Assembly: GCA_963575745.1 (NCBI GenBank)
Contig: CAUYUJ010017849.1
Coordinates: 541,423 to 605,422, forward strand
Origin: Prorocentrum cordatum
Lineage: Eukaryota; Sar; Dinophyceae; Prorocentrales; Prorocentraceae
Direction of reading: 5' to 3'
Length of the DNA: 64,000 bases
The notes under the pieces are model-generated. The model worked only from the letters and a program-made list of their open reading frames with translations. It ran no database searches and had not been told where the DNA came from. The position numbers were made by a program, and so were the translations under genes. This document shows, in pieces, positions 38,860 to 50,414 of the stretch. Each line of letters opens with the position of its first letter. The stretch's first letter is position 1.

Positions 38860-41690
38860 CTAAGGCCCCACCATCCTCCGATGCCAACCGCCTAGCGTTT
38901 GGACAGGCCACTCCGGAGCCTCGACGGTTTCGGGGGGCGCGCGGGCGAGGGGGCGGGCCGCGGCCCAGGGCAACATGTTCCTTAGACGCTCGTCCAGGAC
39001 CGCTTCGAAGACACGCGCTGCGCGATGCCCAGGCGGCGTCTTGCTTGCCTCCCAGATGGCCCAGGACTAAAACAGAAGAGCTCCCCTACGGCAGGGCCCC
39101 AGGGGATCCATGGACTGACCGGCCACGGTAATGCAAATGCGGAGCACAGGGGAAGCCGTGCCCGTAGACCTGTGAGAGGACCCCATAGTGCCCAGACGGG
39201 GCCTGTGAAGTTGTCTCCCACTAAGTCCTCCTGCTACCGCTCCCCAAGACGCTGTAGCTTGGGGCCCCGCGCGCTGCGCACGATGAACACATTTTTTTTG
39301 GCCTCGCAGCAGGCAGGGCCTCCAGCTCCTCCGCGCTCCTTCCCCGGGGCGGGCAGCCTGGGGGGTCGTCCCACGCCTAACGACAGCTGAAATGGTGGAT
39401 CCTGAGCTTTCGGTGGCTTGGAGCCCAGACTGTTCCGGGACACTCGGAGGAATCTCTAAGGGCCTTGATTGGGGCTAATTACTTACAGTAGTCTTCGAGT
39501 CCCCCAGGACCTGCTCAAGCCGGTTGTACCCCCTGGCAGATTTGACCCCCGCTTGACGTAGCTCTGCGGTGATCATGTCTTTGGTGCCTCAGCGTTGCGC
39601 GCGTGCATCATCAACATCGTTCCTGATCATCCGGCTGGGGCCTTGGCTCACCGGGTCACGGAGTAGTCGGGGCGACGCGACCGTCGCAAACGACGTGGCC
39701 GACGACCCTCCTGCCAGGTGCGGTGCCAACAGCCCGAAACATCTCGCTGGCCTTGTCGTGGAACCGCAAAACTCTGGGCCCCGAGTGGAGCCGGCGCGCT
39801 GCGAGGGCGACCCGCTTCTCGAGATCTGTCGCAATTGCCTCCTGCATGAGGGCCCCTGGTGGCGCGCTCGAAACCGTTCATTGCCACCAGGAGTGCGCGC
39901 GCCTCATGTTCCCGCCCCGATCTGTCGCATGTGGTACCAGCCAGGTCATGCGTCCTCTGCCGCGCTCTCATCATGTCCTGGCGCAGGCGAGCCCAGGCCT
40001 CGCAAAGAGAGGCAATGAAAGCAGGTGGTTTGAGAGCTAGTCCTTCACTGGTCCTTCAACATTGACAGCGAAGACGATCGCCGCGCGTCAGAGGTCAGGC
40101 GCTTCGACCGCCAGCGCGCCATGCCAGTCTAGCCGCAAATCCATCGGGGAGAAGCGGCCAGCATCGCGGGTTGATTCCCTCAGCTCCCAAACCAACCTCG
40201 CGTCGGACTTTCTCTAGGGGCCACTTCAGCCCGCCGGCGTTTTTTTTTTTGGGGGGGGGGCGAATCGCTGCCAGCCGGGCGTTCCTGGGCCCGGGTCATG
40301 GCGGATGTGGTGTCTGCCCGATGCCTAGTCCAACCAGCTCTATGATTAAATCGGACTGCGTCATCCCCTTGCAGAGGCAGGCCGCCCTTGGCGAGGGGCG
40401 GGGTCAGCGGCGCTGCCTCTTCGACATGCCAAAGGGCGGCCGCGCCGCCGCCAGAAACTGCGTCGCGGGGCCATGCTCGCCAGCGTTGCCGGCGAAGCTG
40501 CGATTGCGCATGCGAAACTTGTTCAGAAATTTTGCCGACGCCTGCGATGGCGTCGCCGGGTAACGCGCGGCGCCGCCCAGCGGCGAGGGCGCGCCCCCTC
40601 TGCAACCAGGTCGGGCCCGGGGGCGCGGGGGCCCAAGCGCCGGGCGGCCTCCAGGGGCCCTGGGGGGGGGGGGGGGGGGGGGAAGCCGAAGGCCGAGCTC
40701 TCATGATACCTCCGCAGCCCTCGGCGGGAGAACTGGCAAGCTCCTCCGAAATCCCTAGCAGCCGGAGAAATGACTTCCTCCCAGCGCCCCGGGGTAACGC
40801 TTGCAGTTTGACTCGCCGCCTGTTGACGCCTCCAGCCCGTCCGCGCAAAAGGGTCAGTAGCTCCATCGCACAAGTCAAACCGATGGCGGAGCTCGCCCTC
40901 CATCCTGGTGAGCCACTCCTTCCACGCGCCTTTCAAGGAGTCCCAACGCTGTCAATTTCGCCCACCTGCCAGGGCCAGTTGTGCCCTAGAGGAGCTCTCA
41001 TGCACCCGGCGGCAGGGTTCGCCAGCGAAGCTTCCGGGAAACGCGCGCGCGGCGGGGGCCCACATAAAGAATCCAACTGGCGTGGCGTCAGCTGCGCGGG
41101 GGTGCGCGGTCCGCGCGGCGCAGCGCGTGGAGACGCCGCGCTCTCGATGCAGCTGGCCATGCCATGGGCAACAGTGAAGCAGCCCGGGCAGCGCACCTGG
41201 CCTACTCCGCCCGAAAAGGTGGCAGCCTCAGGTGCTGCGATGGGCGCGTTGAGCATCTGGGCCCACTTGCGCGTTGCGCTGCGCGCTGAGATCCCCTGCC
41301 GGCATCCGCGGGGCCTTGCAACCCCACATATGAAGCCCCAGGTCCTCCGAGAGCTCCAAACTTCCCCCATTCGCAGCCCCGGCCGCCGCGGCCGTGGAAC
41401 GCGATCCACAAGGGCCCCGAAGCGGCAGGGGCATCTACCCGAGCGGCGGCCACTCCCCCATGACCCGACTTACGGATACCCAATCATTCCACGGCATGCC
41501 AGGGGCCCCGAGGTGAGATGCCGCCCCGCTCACAACTCAAACAGCGGTGGCCAGCTTGTGGTCGCTCAACCAAACGGCGGTCTCAAAGGCGCCAGAGGGT
41601 GCTCCCAGGGCCCCCCACCTGGCGGCAGCGCGCTTCCTGGATGCCTTCAGCCTGGTATTCTGGGCACTCCAAGCGTAGCGCATCTCGGGC
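38860..41690. other. No supported gene; poly-G run at about 40660-40681
   Basis: Frames are open on both strands because of GC content. A minus-strand piece at 39974-39656 (ARALLVAMNGFERATRG, then VLRFHDKASEMFRAVGTA in the next frame) may be a coding remnant. The run of about 20 G at 40660-40681 and a T/G run at 40242-40260 break any longer gene. Confidence 0.4.
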
Positions 41691-41697
41691 CCCTGGC

Positions 41698-41886
41698 TCA
41701 GCTGCCATTCCAGAAAGTCCCGGCGCTGGGGCTAACCATCATGAGCCGCCCGGTCGAGATCTGATCTCCTCGGGGGCTGCGAGCGCCCCCCTTGCGCCTG
41801 GGCGCGCCGCCGTCAGCGGGCGCCGGGCAAGTCGACGAGGCGCGGGGGTCGAGGTCGAACTTGGCGTAGATGTCGAAGGCGGACAT
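41698..41886 (-). CDS. Short frame with a good start context
   Basis: ATG at 41886 in the context TCGCCATGTCC opens 62 codons starting MSAFDIYAKFDLDPRAS. It may be the first exon of a gene whose remainder I cannot trace. No family recognised. Confidence 0.2.
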   Translation of the reverse strand: MSAFDIYAKFDLDPRASSTCPAPADGGAPRRKGGARSPRGDQISTGRLMMVSPSAGTFWNGS

Positions 41887-42484
41887 GGCGAGGTGGGGGC
41901 GCGCAGGAACTGCCGCTGCGCAGCCGTCTGTCCTGCTAGAAAATCTGGAACAGCAAGCCGCGCGCGTTGGGGGCCCCCCCAAGCAATGCGCGAAACGGAT
42001 ATGCGAACCCGCGCCGCGCCAGCTCGGCGCAGCTGTCTCTCGCCAATCCTTGCTGGCCGTGTCCGAGTCCATCAGCTGGGGGGCGGCCGCGAGCATCGCG
42101 AGCTTGGCGAAGCTGTCTTGGCGGGCGCATTCGAGCGCTCGCGCGCGGGGGGGGTCCGCGCCGGCGGGGTAGAGAGACCTGCGCGTTCAGAATGAGACAA
42201 ATGGGCGGGGCACATTTATTTGCCAGCGTTGCGCCGAAGGCCCCGACGTCGCCCATGCCATTCGCGGGGCCGCGCGGGCGCGGCCCGATGGGGGGGGGCC
42301 GGAGACGCGGGCGCAGCGCTGCGCCTAGCCCTCGGAGCAGTCGCCGCTGCCCCTGCCGGACCCGCGCTCCTTCCCATGGAAATATCCCGAGGAAGCAATT
42401 AACCCCCCCCCCCCCCTTCCGGCGAAACGGCATCCCCCGGCACCTGGAAGCGTTATTCTGGCACCTGAAGCTAGGAGGAGGAGG

Positions 42485-42945
42485 AGGAGGAGACAAATCG
42501 CCTGAGACATCCTCGCATTTCTTAATAGAATTGGCCAAATCGCTTGAAACATCTCCACATTTCTTAATAGACTTGGCCAAATCGCCTGAAACATCTTCAC
42601 AAGTCTTAATAGAATTAGCCAAATCGCCTGAGACATCTTCATATTTCTTAGCAGAATTGGCCAAATCGCCTGAGACATCCTCACATTTCGTATGAGAATT
42701 GGCCACATAGCTTGAGACAGCCTCACATTTCTTACGAAAATTCGCCAAATCGCTTGAGACATCCTCACATATTGCCCAAATCGCTTGAGACATCAACGCA
42801 GTTCTTAATAGGATTTGCCAAATCGCTTGAGACGTCCTCACATTTCCAAATAGAACTTGCCAGACTGCTTGAGACACCCTCACATTTCTTACGACAATTG
42901 GCCCGATGGCCTGAGACGCCCTCGTATGTCTTAGTAAGAGATTGT
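42485..42945. repeat. 42-bp tandem repeat, about 11 units (site 1)
   Basis: Unit of the form GCCTGAGACATCCTCGCATT plus TCTTAATAGAATTGGCCAAAT. The period is 14 codons, so both strands are open (minus: SIKKCEDVSGDLAN; plus: LIELAKSPETSSHF). It is AT-richer than its surroundings. Confidence 0.9.
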
Positions 42946-42949
42946 TAAA

Positions 42950-44045
42950 TCGAGCAGGCTCAGTTCACGAACAAGAGCGCAGAGGAGTGTCAGGCGTACG
43001 TCAGCCACCGGAAGATGATCGAGACAGTGCAGGTGTGCTCTAAATGCGAGTGGCGCTCAGGCTGCGTCGCGTGCAGCTATGAGCACGCCCTCAGGCATTG
43101 CGTCAGGCACGGGGAACCGCCGTCGTGGTGGAGGATGAGCACGATGAGCGTGCTGAGGGGCATGTGTAGGTGAGCCATCTTGTGCTCTTCAGCAACCATC
43201 GACGAGTTCAGATGCTCAGCAGTGGCGGCGACGAGCTCAGATGCTGTCTGCATTGATTTTCTCGCGATCAGGGCTTGAGGCCTCATGAGACAGCTCAGGA
43301 GTTCGTGATCGGGATGGTGGGCGGGAAAGGAGGAGGAGGAGGGACAGGAGAGGGGACAAGTCAGGAGAGACAGGAGAGGGGACGAGTCGAGCTCACCCTG
43401 TCAGGCCGCTTCAGGCCCCGGAGACTCTCTCAGCGCGTTTTGGCCACTTCAGAGAGTGCGTGCGTTTTGGCCGCTTCAGAAATTGTGTATGATTTCTAGA
43501 ACCTCCTTCGCTTCCCCTTTGCTTTCTCAAGTGTTCCTCAGTTTTCTTAGCGTTTCAGATGTTGTTTTTTCTTGTCTTTCTCAGTTTCTCTTAGCCTTTC
43601 CTTGGTTTCCATGTGTTTTCCTCCTCTTCCCCCTCCTCCTCTTCCTCCTCCTCTTCCTCTCCGGTTCAGATCCTCGCCCTCCTCCTCCTTCTCTTTCTGC
43701 CAAGCTCTTAGTCCTTCTCCTCCACCTTCCTCCTGTCTCCCTCCTTCCCCACATGCTTTCAGTGCTCAGGAGAGTTCCTGCGTGTGCTTGTGACAGTTCT
43801 GGCAATATCAGGGCAACCTTTCAGTGCTCAGGAGAGTTCCTGCCTGTGCCTGCCGCCCTTTTCAGAGCTCAAGCGTTCCAGCAAGATGATTCCAGCGTTC
43901 CAGCGAGATCGCTCGTCCAAAAAAAAATCAGCTTGCAACGGATCGTTGCTAACTCGATTCAGTTGTTTCAGATTCAATTATTCGTCTACAGATTCTCTGC
44001 CTCAATCAGCGTTTCTTGCTCGTTGTCGAATCGATTCAGCTGTCG
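42950..44045. other. No supported gene; polypyrimidine tract at 43610-43760
   Basis: TTCCTCCTC-rich stretch and a direct repeat CAGTGCTCAGGAGAGTTCCTG (about 43759 and 43822). No gene recognised. Confidence 0.4.
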
Positions 44046-44049
44046 CAGA

Positions 44050-44260
44050 TTCAGTTGCGCCATTCTCGCATGTCTTAATAGAATCGGCCGAATTCCCTGA
44101 GACATCCTCGCATTTCATACTAGAATTTGCCAGATCGCTTGGAACATCCTCGTATTTCTTCATCAGATCGGCGAATTCGCCTGAGACATTTGCGCATGTC
44201 TTGATCGAATTGGCCAAGTCGCTTGAGACATCCTCGCAGATTCATCTGGAAATGGTGTTG
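44050..44260. repeat. 42-bp tandem repeat, about five units (site 2)
   Basis: Same unit as site 1 (GAGACATCCTCGCATTTC, AGAATTGGCC), more diverged. It leads directly into the next polypyrimidine tract. Confidence 0.85.
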
Positions 44261-44299
44261 TTCAGACTCTGGGCCGCCCCCAGACTCTGGTGGGTGCTC

Positions 44300-44565
44300 C
44301 CTCCACCTCCTCTTCCTCCTCCTCCTCCTCCCTCCCCTCCTCCTCCTCCTCCTCCTCCTCCTCCTCCTCCTCCTCCTCCTCCCTCCCCTCCTCCTCCTCC
44401 TCCTCCTCCTCCTCCTCCTCCTCCTCCTCCTCCTCCTCCTCCTCCTCCTCCCCCTCCTCCTCCTCCTCCTCATCCTCCTCTCCCTCCTCCCTCCCCTCAT
44501 CCTCCTCTCCCTCCTCCGCTGCCGCCTCCTCCTCCTCCCTCCCCTCATCCTCCTCGCCCTGTCCC
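44300..44565. repeat. (CTC)n tract
   Basis: Almost pure CCT/CTC trinucleotides with a few CAT interruptions. Confidence 0.95.
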
Positions 44566-44739
44566 CGTTCTCCGCGCGCCCGTCGCGCGGGGCGGCGCAG
44601 GGCGAGGCCGCGCCCGCCCTCGACGCCGTGGCCAACGGCGTCCCGGACGTTCAGCGTCGCCTTCGCCGGGGCCACCAGCCTGACGCAGGCGCGGGCGGCC
44701 CCCCGCTCGCCCCCCGTGCGGCTCGGCCGCTCGGCCGCT

Positions 44740-44762
44740 CGTCGTCGTCGTCGCCGCCGCCG

Positions 44763-44802
<40 letters not shown>

Positions 44803-45025
44803 CGTCGTTGTCGTCGTCATCGTCGCCGCCGCCGCCGCCGTCGTCGTCGTCGTCGCCGTCGCCGTCTCCGTCGCCGTCGTCGCCGTCGTCGTCGCCGTCG
44901 TCGTCGCCGTCGCCGTCGCCATCGTCCGTCGTCCGTCGTCCGTCGTCCGTCGGCCGCCGCCGTCGCCGCCGCCGCCGCCGCTGCCGTCGCCGCCGCCGCC
45001 GCCGTCGCCGCCGCCGCAGGCAGCG
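44740..45025. repeat. (GTC)n / (GCC)n tract
   Basis: GTCGTC and GCCGTC runs, including three copies of GTCCGTC. Ser- or Arg-rich frames here are by-products. Confidence 0.95.
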
Positions 45026-45469
45026 GCGGCGGCGGGGGGGTGCGAGAGGGTATCCCAGAACTCCGACGTCGTGCGTACTTCAGCGCGGAGGTTTTATCCG
45101 GCGCTTTCGGCCTCCGGAGGCCGTTCCTGGGCTTTCGGGCCGCCCAAACTCGGATCGTCGTCGTCGCCGTCGTCGTCGCCGCCGCCGTCGTCGTCATCGT
45201 CGTCGTCATCGGCCGGCCCCAGGGAAGTTGCCAGGACCTCCAATGACCACCGGGGACCCCGCATGGACAAAATCACGACATCGGATCTCTGGGGAGAGGC
45301 GGCGGCCCCCCGGCTCCGAGGAAGAAGTCCTCGGGGGTTTACGCCGGTTTTTGGAGGTCTCCTCGCCGCGAGGTGCCTTCCAGCGGCCGCGCCTCGCCGA
45401 GAGCGCCCCCCGGGGTGCCAGAGCCGTCCCGAGCGGCCGCCCGAGGTCCGAGTTGTGGCCCGAAGACCA

Positions 45470-45700
45470 CTCGGAGGAGGACGGGGGAGGAGGAGGAGGA
45501 GGGAGAGGAGGAGGAGGAGGAGGACGGGGGAGGAGGAGGAGGAGGGGGAGGAGGAGGAGGAGGAGGAGGACGGGGGAGGAGGAGGAGGCGGAGGAGGAGG
45601 AGGAGGCGGAGGAGGAGGAGGGGGAGGAGGGGGAGGAGGAGGAGGAAGAGGAGGAGGATGAGGAGGAGGAGGAGGAGGAGGAGGAGGACCGAGGACGTAT
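45470..45700. repeat. (GGA)n tract
   Basis: Purine-rich on the plus strand, opposite to the tract at 44300, so the two can pair. Confidence 0.95.
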
Positions 45701-45761
45701 CAACGACGCTGAAATACACCCTCCCCGTCTCATGTCCAGGGAACCCCGTTTTGCAAAGGAT

Positions 45762-45940
45762 CCGCCCTCCATCCGTGTAACTGTTGCGCAAGTTCTGGTC
45801 ATAAGGACCTCGGGAAGTCTAAAGCGAGAGCCAGATTTTTAAGAGGGCGAGAGCCAGATTTTGAAGAGGAAACGCCCTCCACCCGTGCGGTTGTCGAACT
45901 AGTGTACGCTTCTGGTCGGAGAAGATGAGGAAGTCTCAGG
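45762..45940. repeat. ~65-bp direct duplication
   Basis: CGCCCTCCAYCCGTG followed by TTCTGGTC and GGAAGTCT occurs at about 45765 and 45870. GAGAGCCAGATTTT is also doubled between them. Confidence 0.65.
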
Positions 45941-45959
45941 TGGGAGCAGCATCGTGAAA

Positions 45960-47010
45960 AGAAACCGCCCAAGAGGGCCCCGAAACAGCCCAAGAGGCCC
46001 GCAATAGGGCCCCAAGAGGGCCCCAAGACGGCCCAAGGAGACTTCCACGACGGCCCTGAAACGCCCCAAGAGGGCTCCAAGTCGGCCCAGAGAGACCCCA
46101 GGACAGCTTCCGATGGCGTCAGACGGGCCAGGAACGCCCCAAGACGGCCAAAGAGGCCCCCCAAGAAACTCCCACAGGCACCCAAGAGGCCTCCGAGAAA
46201 CCCCCAGGAAACTTCGAGAAGGTCCCAAGAGTGTCCCAAGAGGCTCCCGGGAGGCCTCCTCTCCCTCCGAGGCTTCCTTCTCCTCTCTCCCATCCTCCTC
46301 TCCATCATCCTCCCTCCAGCGTGCCCCCAAGAATTTCAACAACGACTCGGGCAACATATCCGCCGATCCGGCGTGTGAGTATAGCCTGAGCATCAGTTCC
46401 TGGGTTTCAGCTCTGCTGGGGGGTGGGTGCCGGGGTGACCCTGCCGGGGTAAGGGGGGGGGCAGTTCCCCTTTTCCGAGGGGGGGCTCTTTCGGGCCCAG
46501 GAGGGCCCCCGCGCGGGCCAAGAGGACCCCAATAGGCCTCCAAGACGGCCCAAGAGGGCTCCGAGTCGTCGAACGATCGGTCCAAGACGCCCAAAATGGC
46601 CCCCAGACGGCCCAAGAAGCTTCCAAGACGCCCCAAAAAGCTTCCAAGATGGCCCCCAAGAGGGCCCCCAGAGGCAAAAACTCGTTTCATTCCGTGGGGG
46701 GGGACGTACATTTTCAGTATATTCGCCTCTTCGGCTTTCACAGCGTCGAAGACGGCCCAAGAGACCCTCAAGATCGCCCCAAGACGGACCAAGAGGCCTA
46801 CAAGAGGGCTCCAAGACGGCCAAAGAAAGCCCAAAACGGCCCAAAAGACCCCAAAGACGGCCCAAGAGGGCCCCAGGACGGGCCCGAGAGGGGACCCAGA
46901 GGGGGAACAACTGACATTTCGGGCCTTCGACCCAAAGATGCCCCCAGGAGGCTTCAAGAAACCTCCAAGAAGCCCCCAAGAGGCCCCAAGAGTCGCCACT
47001 GGCATCCGGA
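45960..47010. repeat. CCAAGAGG arrays, loci 3 and 4
   Basis: Two arrays of CCCAAGAGGGCCC / CCAAGACGGCCC units (about 45960-46250 and 46490-47010) enclose a short pyrimidine tract and a mixed segment. On the minus strand they read as Leu-Gly-Trp-rich peptides (LGALLGRLG), open in two frames. Confidence 0.75.
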
Positions 47011-47019
47011 GCGCCCCGG

Positions 47020-48225
47020 ATCGGCGGCACTGGCCGAAGGCCACTACAATGGTTCAATATCTTGGCCAAACTTGGGACAACGTTTGGCCACATAGACGTT
47101 TCCAAAAGGCATGCGGCGGCGATGGTTCGTCGCAGGCGTCTTAGATGGACAACGAGCCTGAGACACCGAGGAACCCTCTGAGGAACGCAGGGCATGCCGA
47201 TAGGAAAAGAAAAAACAAAGAACCGAGGACTCCCAAGGAACCCAGGGAACGCTTATAGCAAACCAGGACACGGCAACGAGGAATGCAGAAGTGCCTGGGG
47301 AACGCCCACAGGAAGAAACCATGGAACGCCGAGGAATACAGGCAACGCTAACTGGAAACCAAGCGGAACGCCGAAAACAAAACGGCAACACCTACATGAA
47401 CGCAGGCCCAACGAATCGGGCAACACCGGGCGCCGCCTCTCGCGAAGGGCCGCGGGCCCAGCGGTCCTTCACAAACGCGTAAGATCCCCTTAGGCAAGCC
47501 TACTTGGGGAAAAAATGGCACCCGACCAAATGTCATTTTGTCGGATGGCGTTTTTGTCAGATGAACTGTTCCACCGCTTTGAAACGACCTGCATCGAGGA
47601 ATGCGTGATCAGACCCGGCATGGCTGCAACGCGACTGGCGACAACGATAATTGCAGCCAGCAAGGAAGTACGCCACAGGACGTCGCACAAAGGAGCGAAC
47701 AGATTGCACAAAGCAGAGCGCGCAACGACGACGCCGACGAGGACCAAAACAAGGGACAGGAGTAGGAGGAGGAGGGAGTTGATAGGACGAGGGCCAGCGG
47801 CAGCAGCACCACTGTCATCTGCCACCGCCCCTCGACATGTTGGTTCGGATTCTTTGGTTTCCACGCCAACGAGCGCCTAGCCTAGCCGGCGCAGCCGCAA
47901 TCATACGCCGCGGCACAATGACAGGCCAGCAAAATACTCCTTTGAAGGATCTCCAAGCACTTTCAAACTTCGTGCAATTCCTCGTCGCCCTTACCGCCGG
48001 CATGCAGACCCGCACTAACGAGAAGAAGCCCAAGGCGCCTGGGAGTTAACAAATCGGCGCCCTCTGACTGCGACGCGCGTGCGGCGCGCGGGACAGCTAA
48101 GAGCTATATATACCCTCCTTCCTGAGTGTTTGTTTTGGTTCTTGGGTCCTAGGGTAAATTGTGGGGATTCGAAAACTTGGGGGTCGTAGCGCGATGCTAT
48201 TCGGGGAATGTTTTGGGCGTTGTTG
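47020..48225. other. No supported gene; possible TATA-like site
   Basis: GGAACGC phrases repeat loosely at 47170-47400. GAGCTATATATACCCTCC at about 48100-48117 lies 115 bp upstream of the serine recombinase frame and could be a promoter element. Dinoflagellate promoters usually lack a TATA box, so this is weak. Confidence 0.3.
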
Positions 48226-48231
48226 AATTAA

Positions 48232-48924
48232 ACGCGACCCCAGGTCGTCAAGTTCCTGCGGAAGTCGAAATCTGGAGCGAAAGCGGTCCAGCAGCCCATG
48301 ACGTTAGAGGCCCAGAGCGCCATGTGCGATGCGTGGTGCAGGATGATGTTGGGGTCGCACACGGTTGTCGCCACTGTGAACAGCAACGAGTCCGGCGTTG
48401 CATTGCACAGGCCGGCCTTGCAGAGCGCATTGGAACAATGCGTGCAGCATGGCGCCGCCCTGGTTGTGGCGACCGTGGACCGGCTCGCCAGGAACATCGC
48501 CAGATTTGCTGCAGTTATGCTGGCCCGGATCCCCGTGTTCGTCGCTGAGTTCAACATCAAGGGTGTCATGGACGGAACGTTGATGGAACGCTCATCGGTG
48601 TACCGGGCGGCCCTGGAGGCGCACTTGGAAGGCTTGCGCATCCAGTACAGGATCCAGACAATCATGCCAATTGTGAAGAGGAAAAAGAAGAAGATGGGCG
48701 GTCGCGCCCACAATAAAGGCCCGGAGCGGAGGAAACAGAACGCCATGGCCGAGGCCCGCGCGGTAAAACCGCACATGAAAGAATACATGGCGACCGACGC
48801 AGCATGGACGGCCCCGCGGATGGCCACATGGCTCGGGGAGAAAGGCATCCGGACGGCAAACGGCAAGAAGTTCACGGCCAGGATTGTGAAGGGTCATCTG
48901 CAGAGGCTCGGGCTGTGGGCGTGA
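48232..48924 (+). CDS. Serine recombinase (resolvase/invertase family)
   Basis: Serine recombinases cut and rejoin DNA through a phosphoserine link. The frame runs from a stop at 48229-48231 to TGA at 48922-48924. Before the first ATG (48298) it encodes VVKFLRKSKSG, which fits the R-x-S motif with the catalytic serine at 48265-48267; starting at 48298 would delete it, so a spliced or non-ATG start is likely. Counting from 48298: TLEAQ (2-6), ESG (31-33), RP (38-39), the DRLARN box (61-66), a basic linker (about 127-131) and a C-terminal helix-turn-helix-like part with GIRTANGKKFTARIV. Total about 230 residues, so a small member. No other bacterial-type gene is nearby. A run of ten A at 48953-48962 follows the stop by 28 nt, possibly a retrocopy tail. 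Confidence 0.8.
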   Translation, partial: TRPQVVKFLRKSKSGAKAVQQPMTLEAQSAMCDAWCRMMLGSHTVVATVNSNESGVALHRPALQSALEQCVQHGAALVVATVDRLARNIARFAAVMLARIPVFVAEFNIKGVMDGTLMERSSVYRAALEAHLEGLRIQYRIQTIMPIVKRKKKKMGGRAHNKGPERRKQNAMAEARAVKPHMKEYMATDAAWTAPRMATWLGEKGIRTANGKKFTARIVKGHLQRLGLWA

Positions 48925-48952
48925 CTGAGGACGGGCCCTGCGCGGCTGAGAC

Positions 48953-49062
48953 AAAAAAAAAATGGCGCCGGCGGCAAGAGGCTTCCCAATATGGCCCCAA
49001 AAGGCAACAATAATTGATTCCCGCATGGTTTTTGCACGTTTTGGGCCTTCTCACCTTTTCAA
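48953..49062. other. A10 run and unique spacer
   Basis: ACAAAAAAAAAATGG lies shortly after the recombinase stop codon. The remainder is unremarkable. Confidence 0.4.
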
Positions 49063-49069
49063 CTTTCCG

Positions 49070-49440
49070 ACGCTCCCAGACGGCCCAAGAGGCCCCCAGG
49101 ATCGCCCCATGACGGCCCAAAAGACCCCCAAGACGGCCCCGGGACGGCCCGAGAGGGCCCCAAGACGGTCCGAAGAGGGGCCCAAGAGGGGGACCACGAA
49201 CCGAAAAGTCGAGCCTTCCGCCCCGAGAACGCCCCAGGAGGGCCCAAGAGAGCCCCAAGAAGCCCCCCAGAAGCTCCCAAAAGACACCCTAGAGGCCCCA
49301 AGAACCCCCCTAAGAGCCCCAAAGGAGGCCCCAAGAGGCCCCAAAACGTCTCCCAAGAGGCTTCAAAACTTGCTCCAAGAAGCCCCCGAGAGGCCTTCCA
49401 CGAGATCCCAACGAACACTCAAGAAGCCTCTGAGCCACCA
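49070..49440. repeat. CCAAGAGG array, locus 5
   Basis: GGCCCAAGAGGCCCC, CCCCAAGACGGCCC and related units, same family as loci 1-4. I see no conserved 59-nt tail here. Confidence 0.75.
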
Positions 49441-49444
49441 CCCA

Positions 49445-50367
49445 AGCACGGTGGCGGGATGAGCCGAAGGCCAGTTCCACGATCGTCGCACGCTCTAACT
49501 CCTTCTGGGGGTCGGCGGAATGGCGTAAGCCACTTGAATATTTTGTTTTTACCATCTCAGACGGCTGCGCCGCAGTGTGAAGTGCGAGACGGAGAGGCGA
49601 ATGGCCGACAACGGCTCGCACGCGACGCGTCCGCGTGCACAGCGTTCCAAGGCGGCGTGACACGAAGCGGCATGAAAAACTAAACGGAAGGAGGAGGAGG
49701 AGGAGGAGGAGGAGGAGGAGGAGGAGGAGGAGGAGGGGAAGAGGGCGGACACGCCACCGAACACGCCACATGCGAGACAAACGGCCGTGGAGGCATTAGG
49801 CTGCACCCCAGAAACAACCCACTCTGGAGCGTGAGCGGCAGCCGGGAAAAAAGAGTTCAAGCCCAGAACACGAGGGACAGTGGGAGCTCAGCCCGCGCAC
49901 GTTGTGGATTTCCCGACAACTCGAAGCGCAGGGGCGACAGCACCACGATGGGGTGCGCTGGCCCTCTTTCAATGCTCGCAGACCCCTTCCAACGAGGACG
50001 CGACGATGATGATTTATTCCTCGAGACCCCCACCCAAGACGACAGTGCCCGCTGAAACGAGACAGAGGTCAAGATGGCAACGCCTTGGCCGCCGCGGCAG
50101 CGGCCGAATCGTGTTCCCGCTGCAGCGCTGGCCTCATTTACACTTACTCAATACAAGTACTACCCTCCTCTCTCCCCTGATGACGGGGTTTCCGTATTCG
50201 CCCCCCCCCCCCCCCCCCCCCGCGTCCTGTCTTTTTACACGCAGGATTGGTGCGAACTGGGTTTCCAGGCCCCCGCTCGTTCCGAATCGTGTTCCCCGCC
50301 TCTCCCGACCGCCTGCTCGGCGAGGCGCGCGCGTCTTCGGCCCCGCCCCGCGGGGGCGATCGCCGCG

Positions 50368-50414
<47 letters not shown>

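Noticed and set aside
40388-41764. Plus-strand frame of 458 codons
   Set aside because: It crosses a poly-G run, overlaps equally open minus frames, and shows no motif or protein-like composition.
44223-45842. Plus-strand frame of 539 codons
   Set aside because: Built almost wholly from (CTC)n, (GTC)n and (GGA)n; only short ends are non-repetitive and they match nothing I know.
46407-47195. Leu/Gly/Trp-rich minus-strand frames over the CCAAGAGG arrays as genes
   Set aside because: Two minus frames are open over the same DNA and indels shift between them; the repeat itself explains the peptides. I kept the repeat call.
48130-48155. TTTGTTTTGGTTCTTGGG upstream of the serine recombinase as a relic spliced leader
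   Set aside because: Only TTTTGG and a few scattered bases match; the AGCC and CTCAAG parts are absent.
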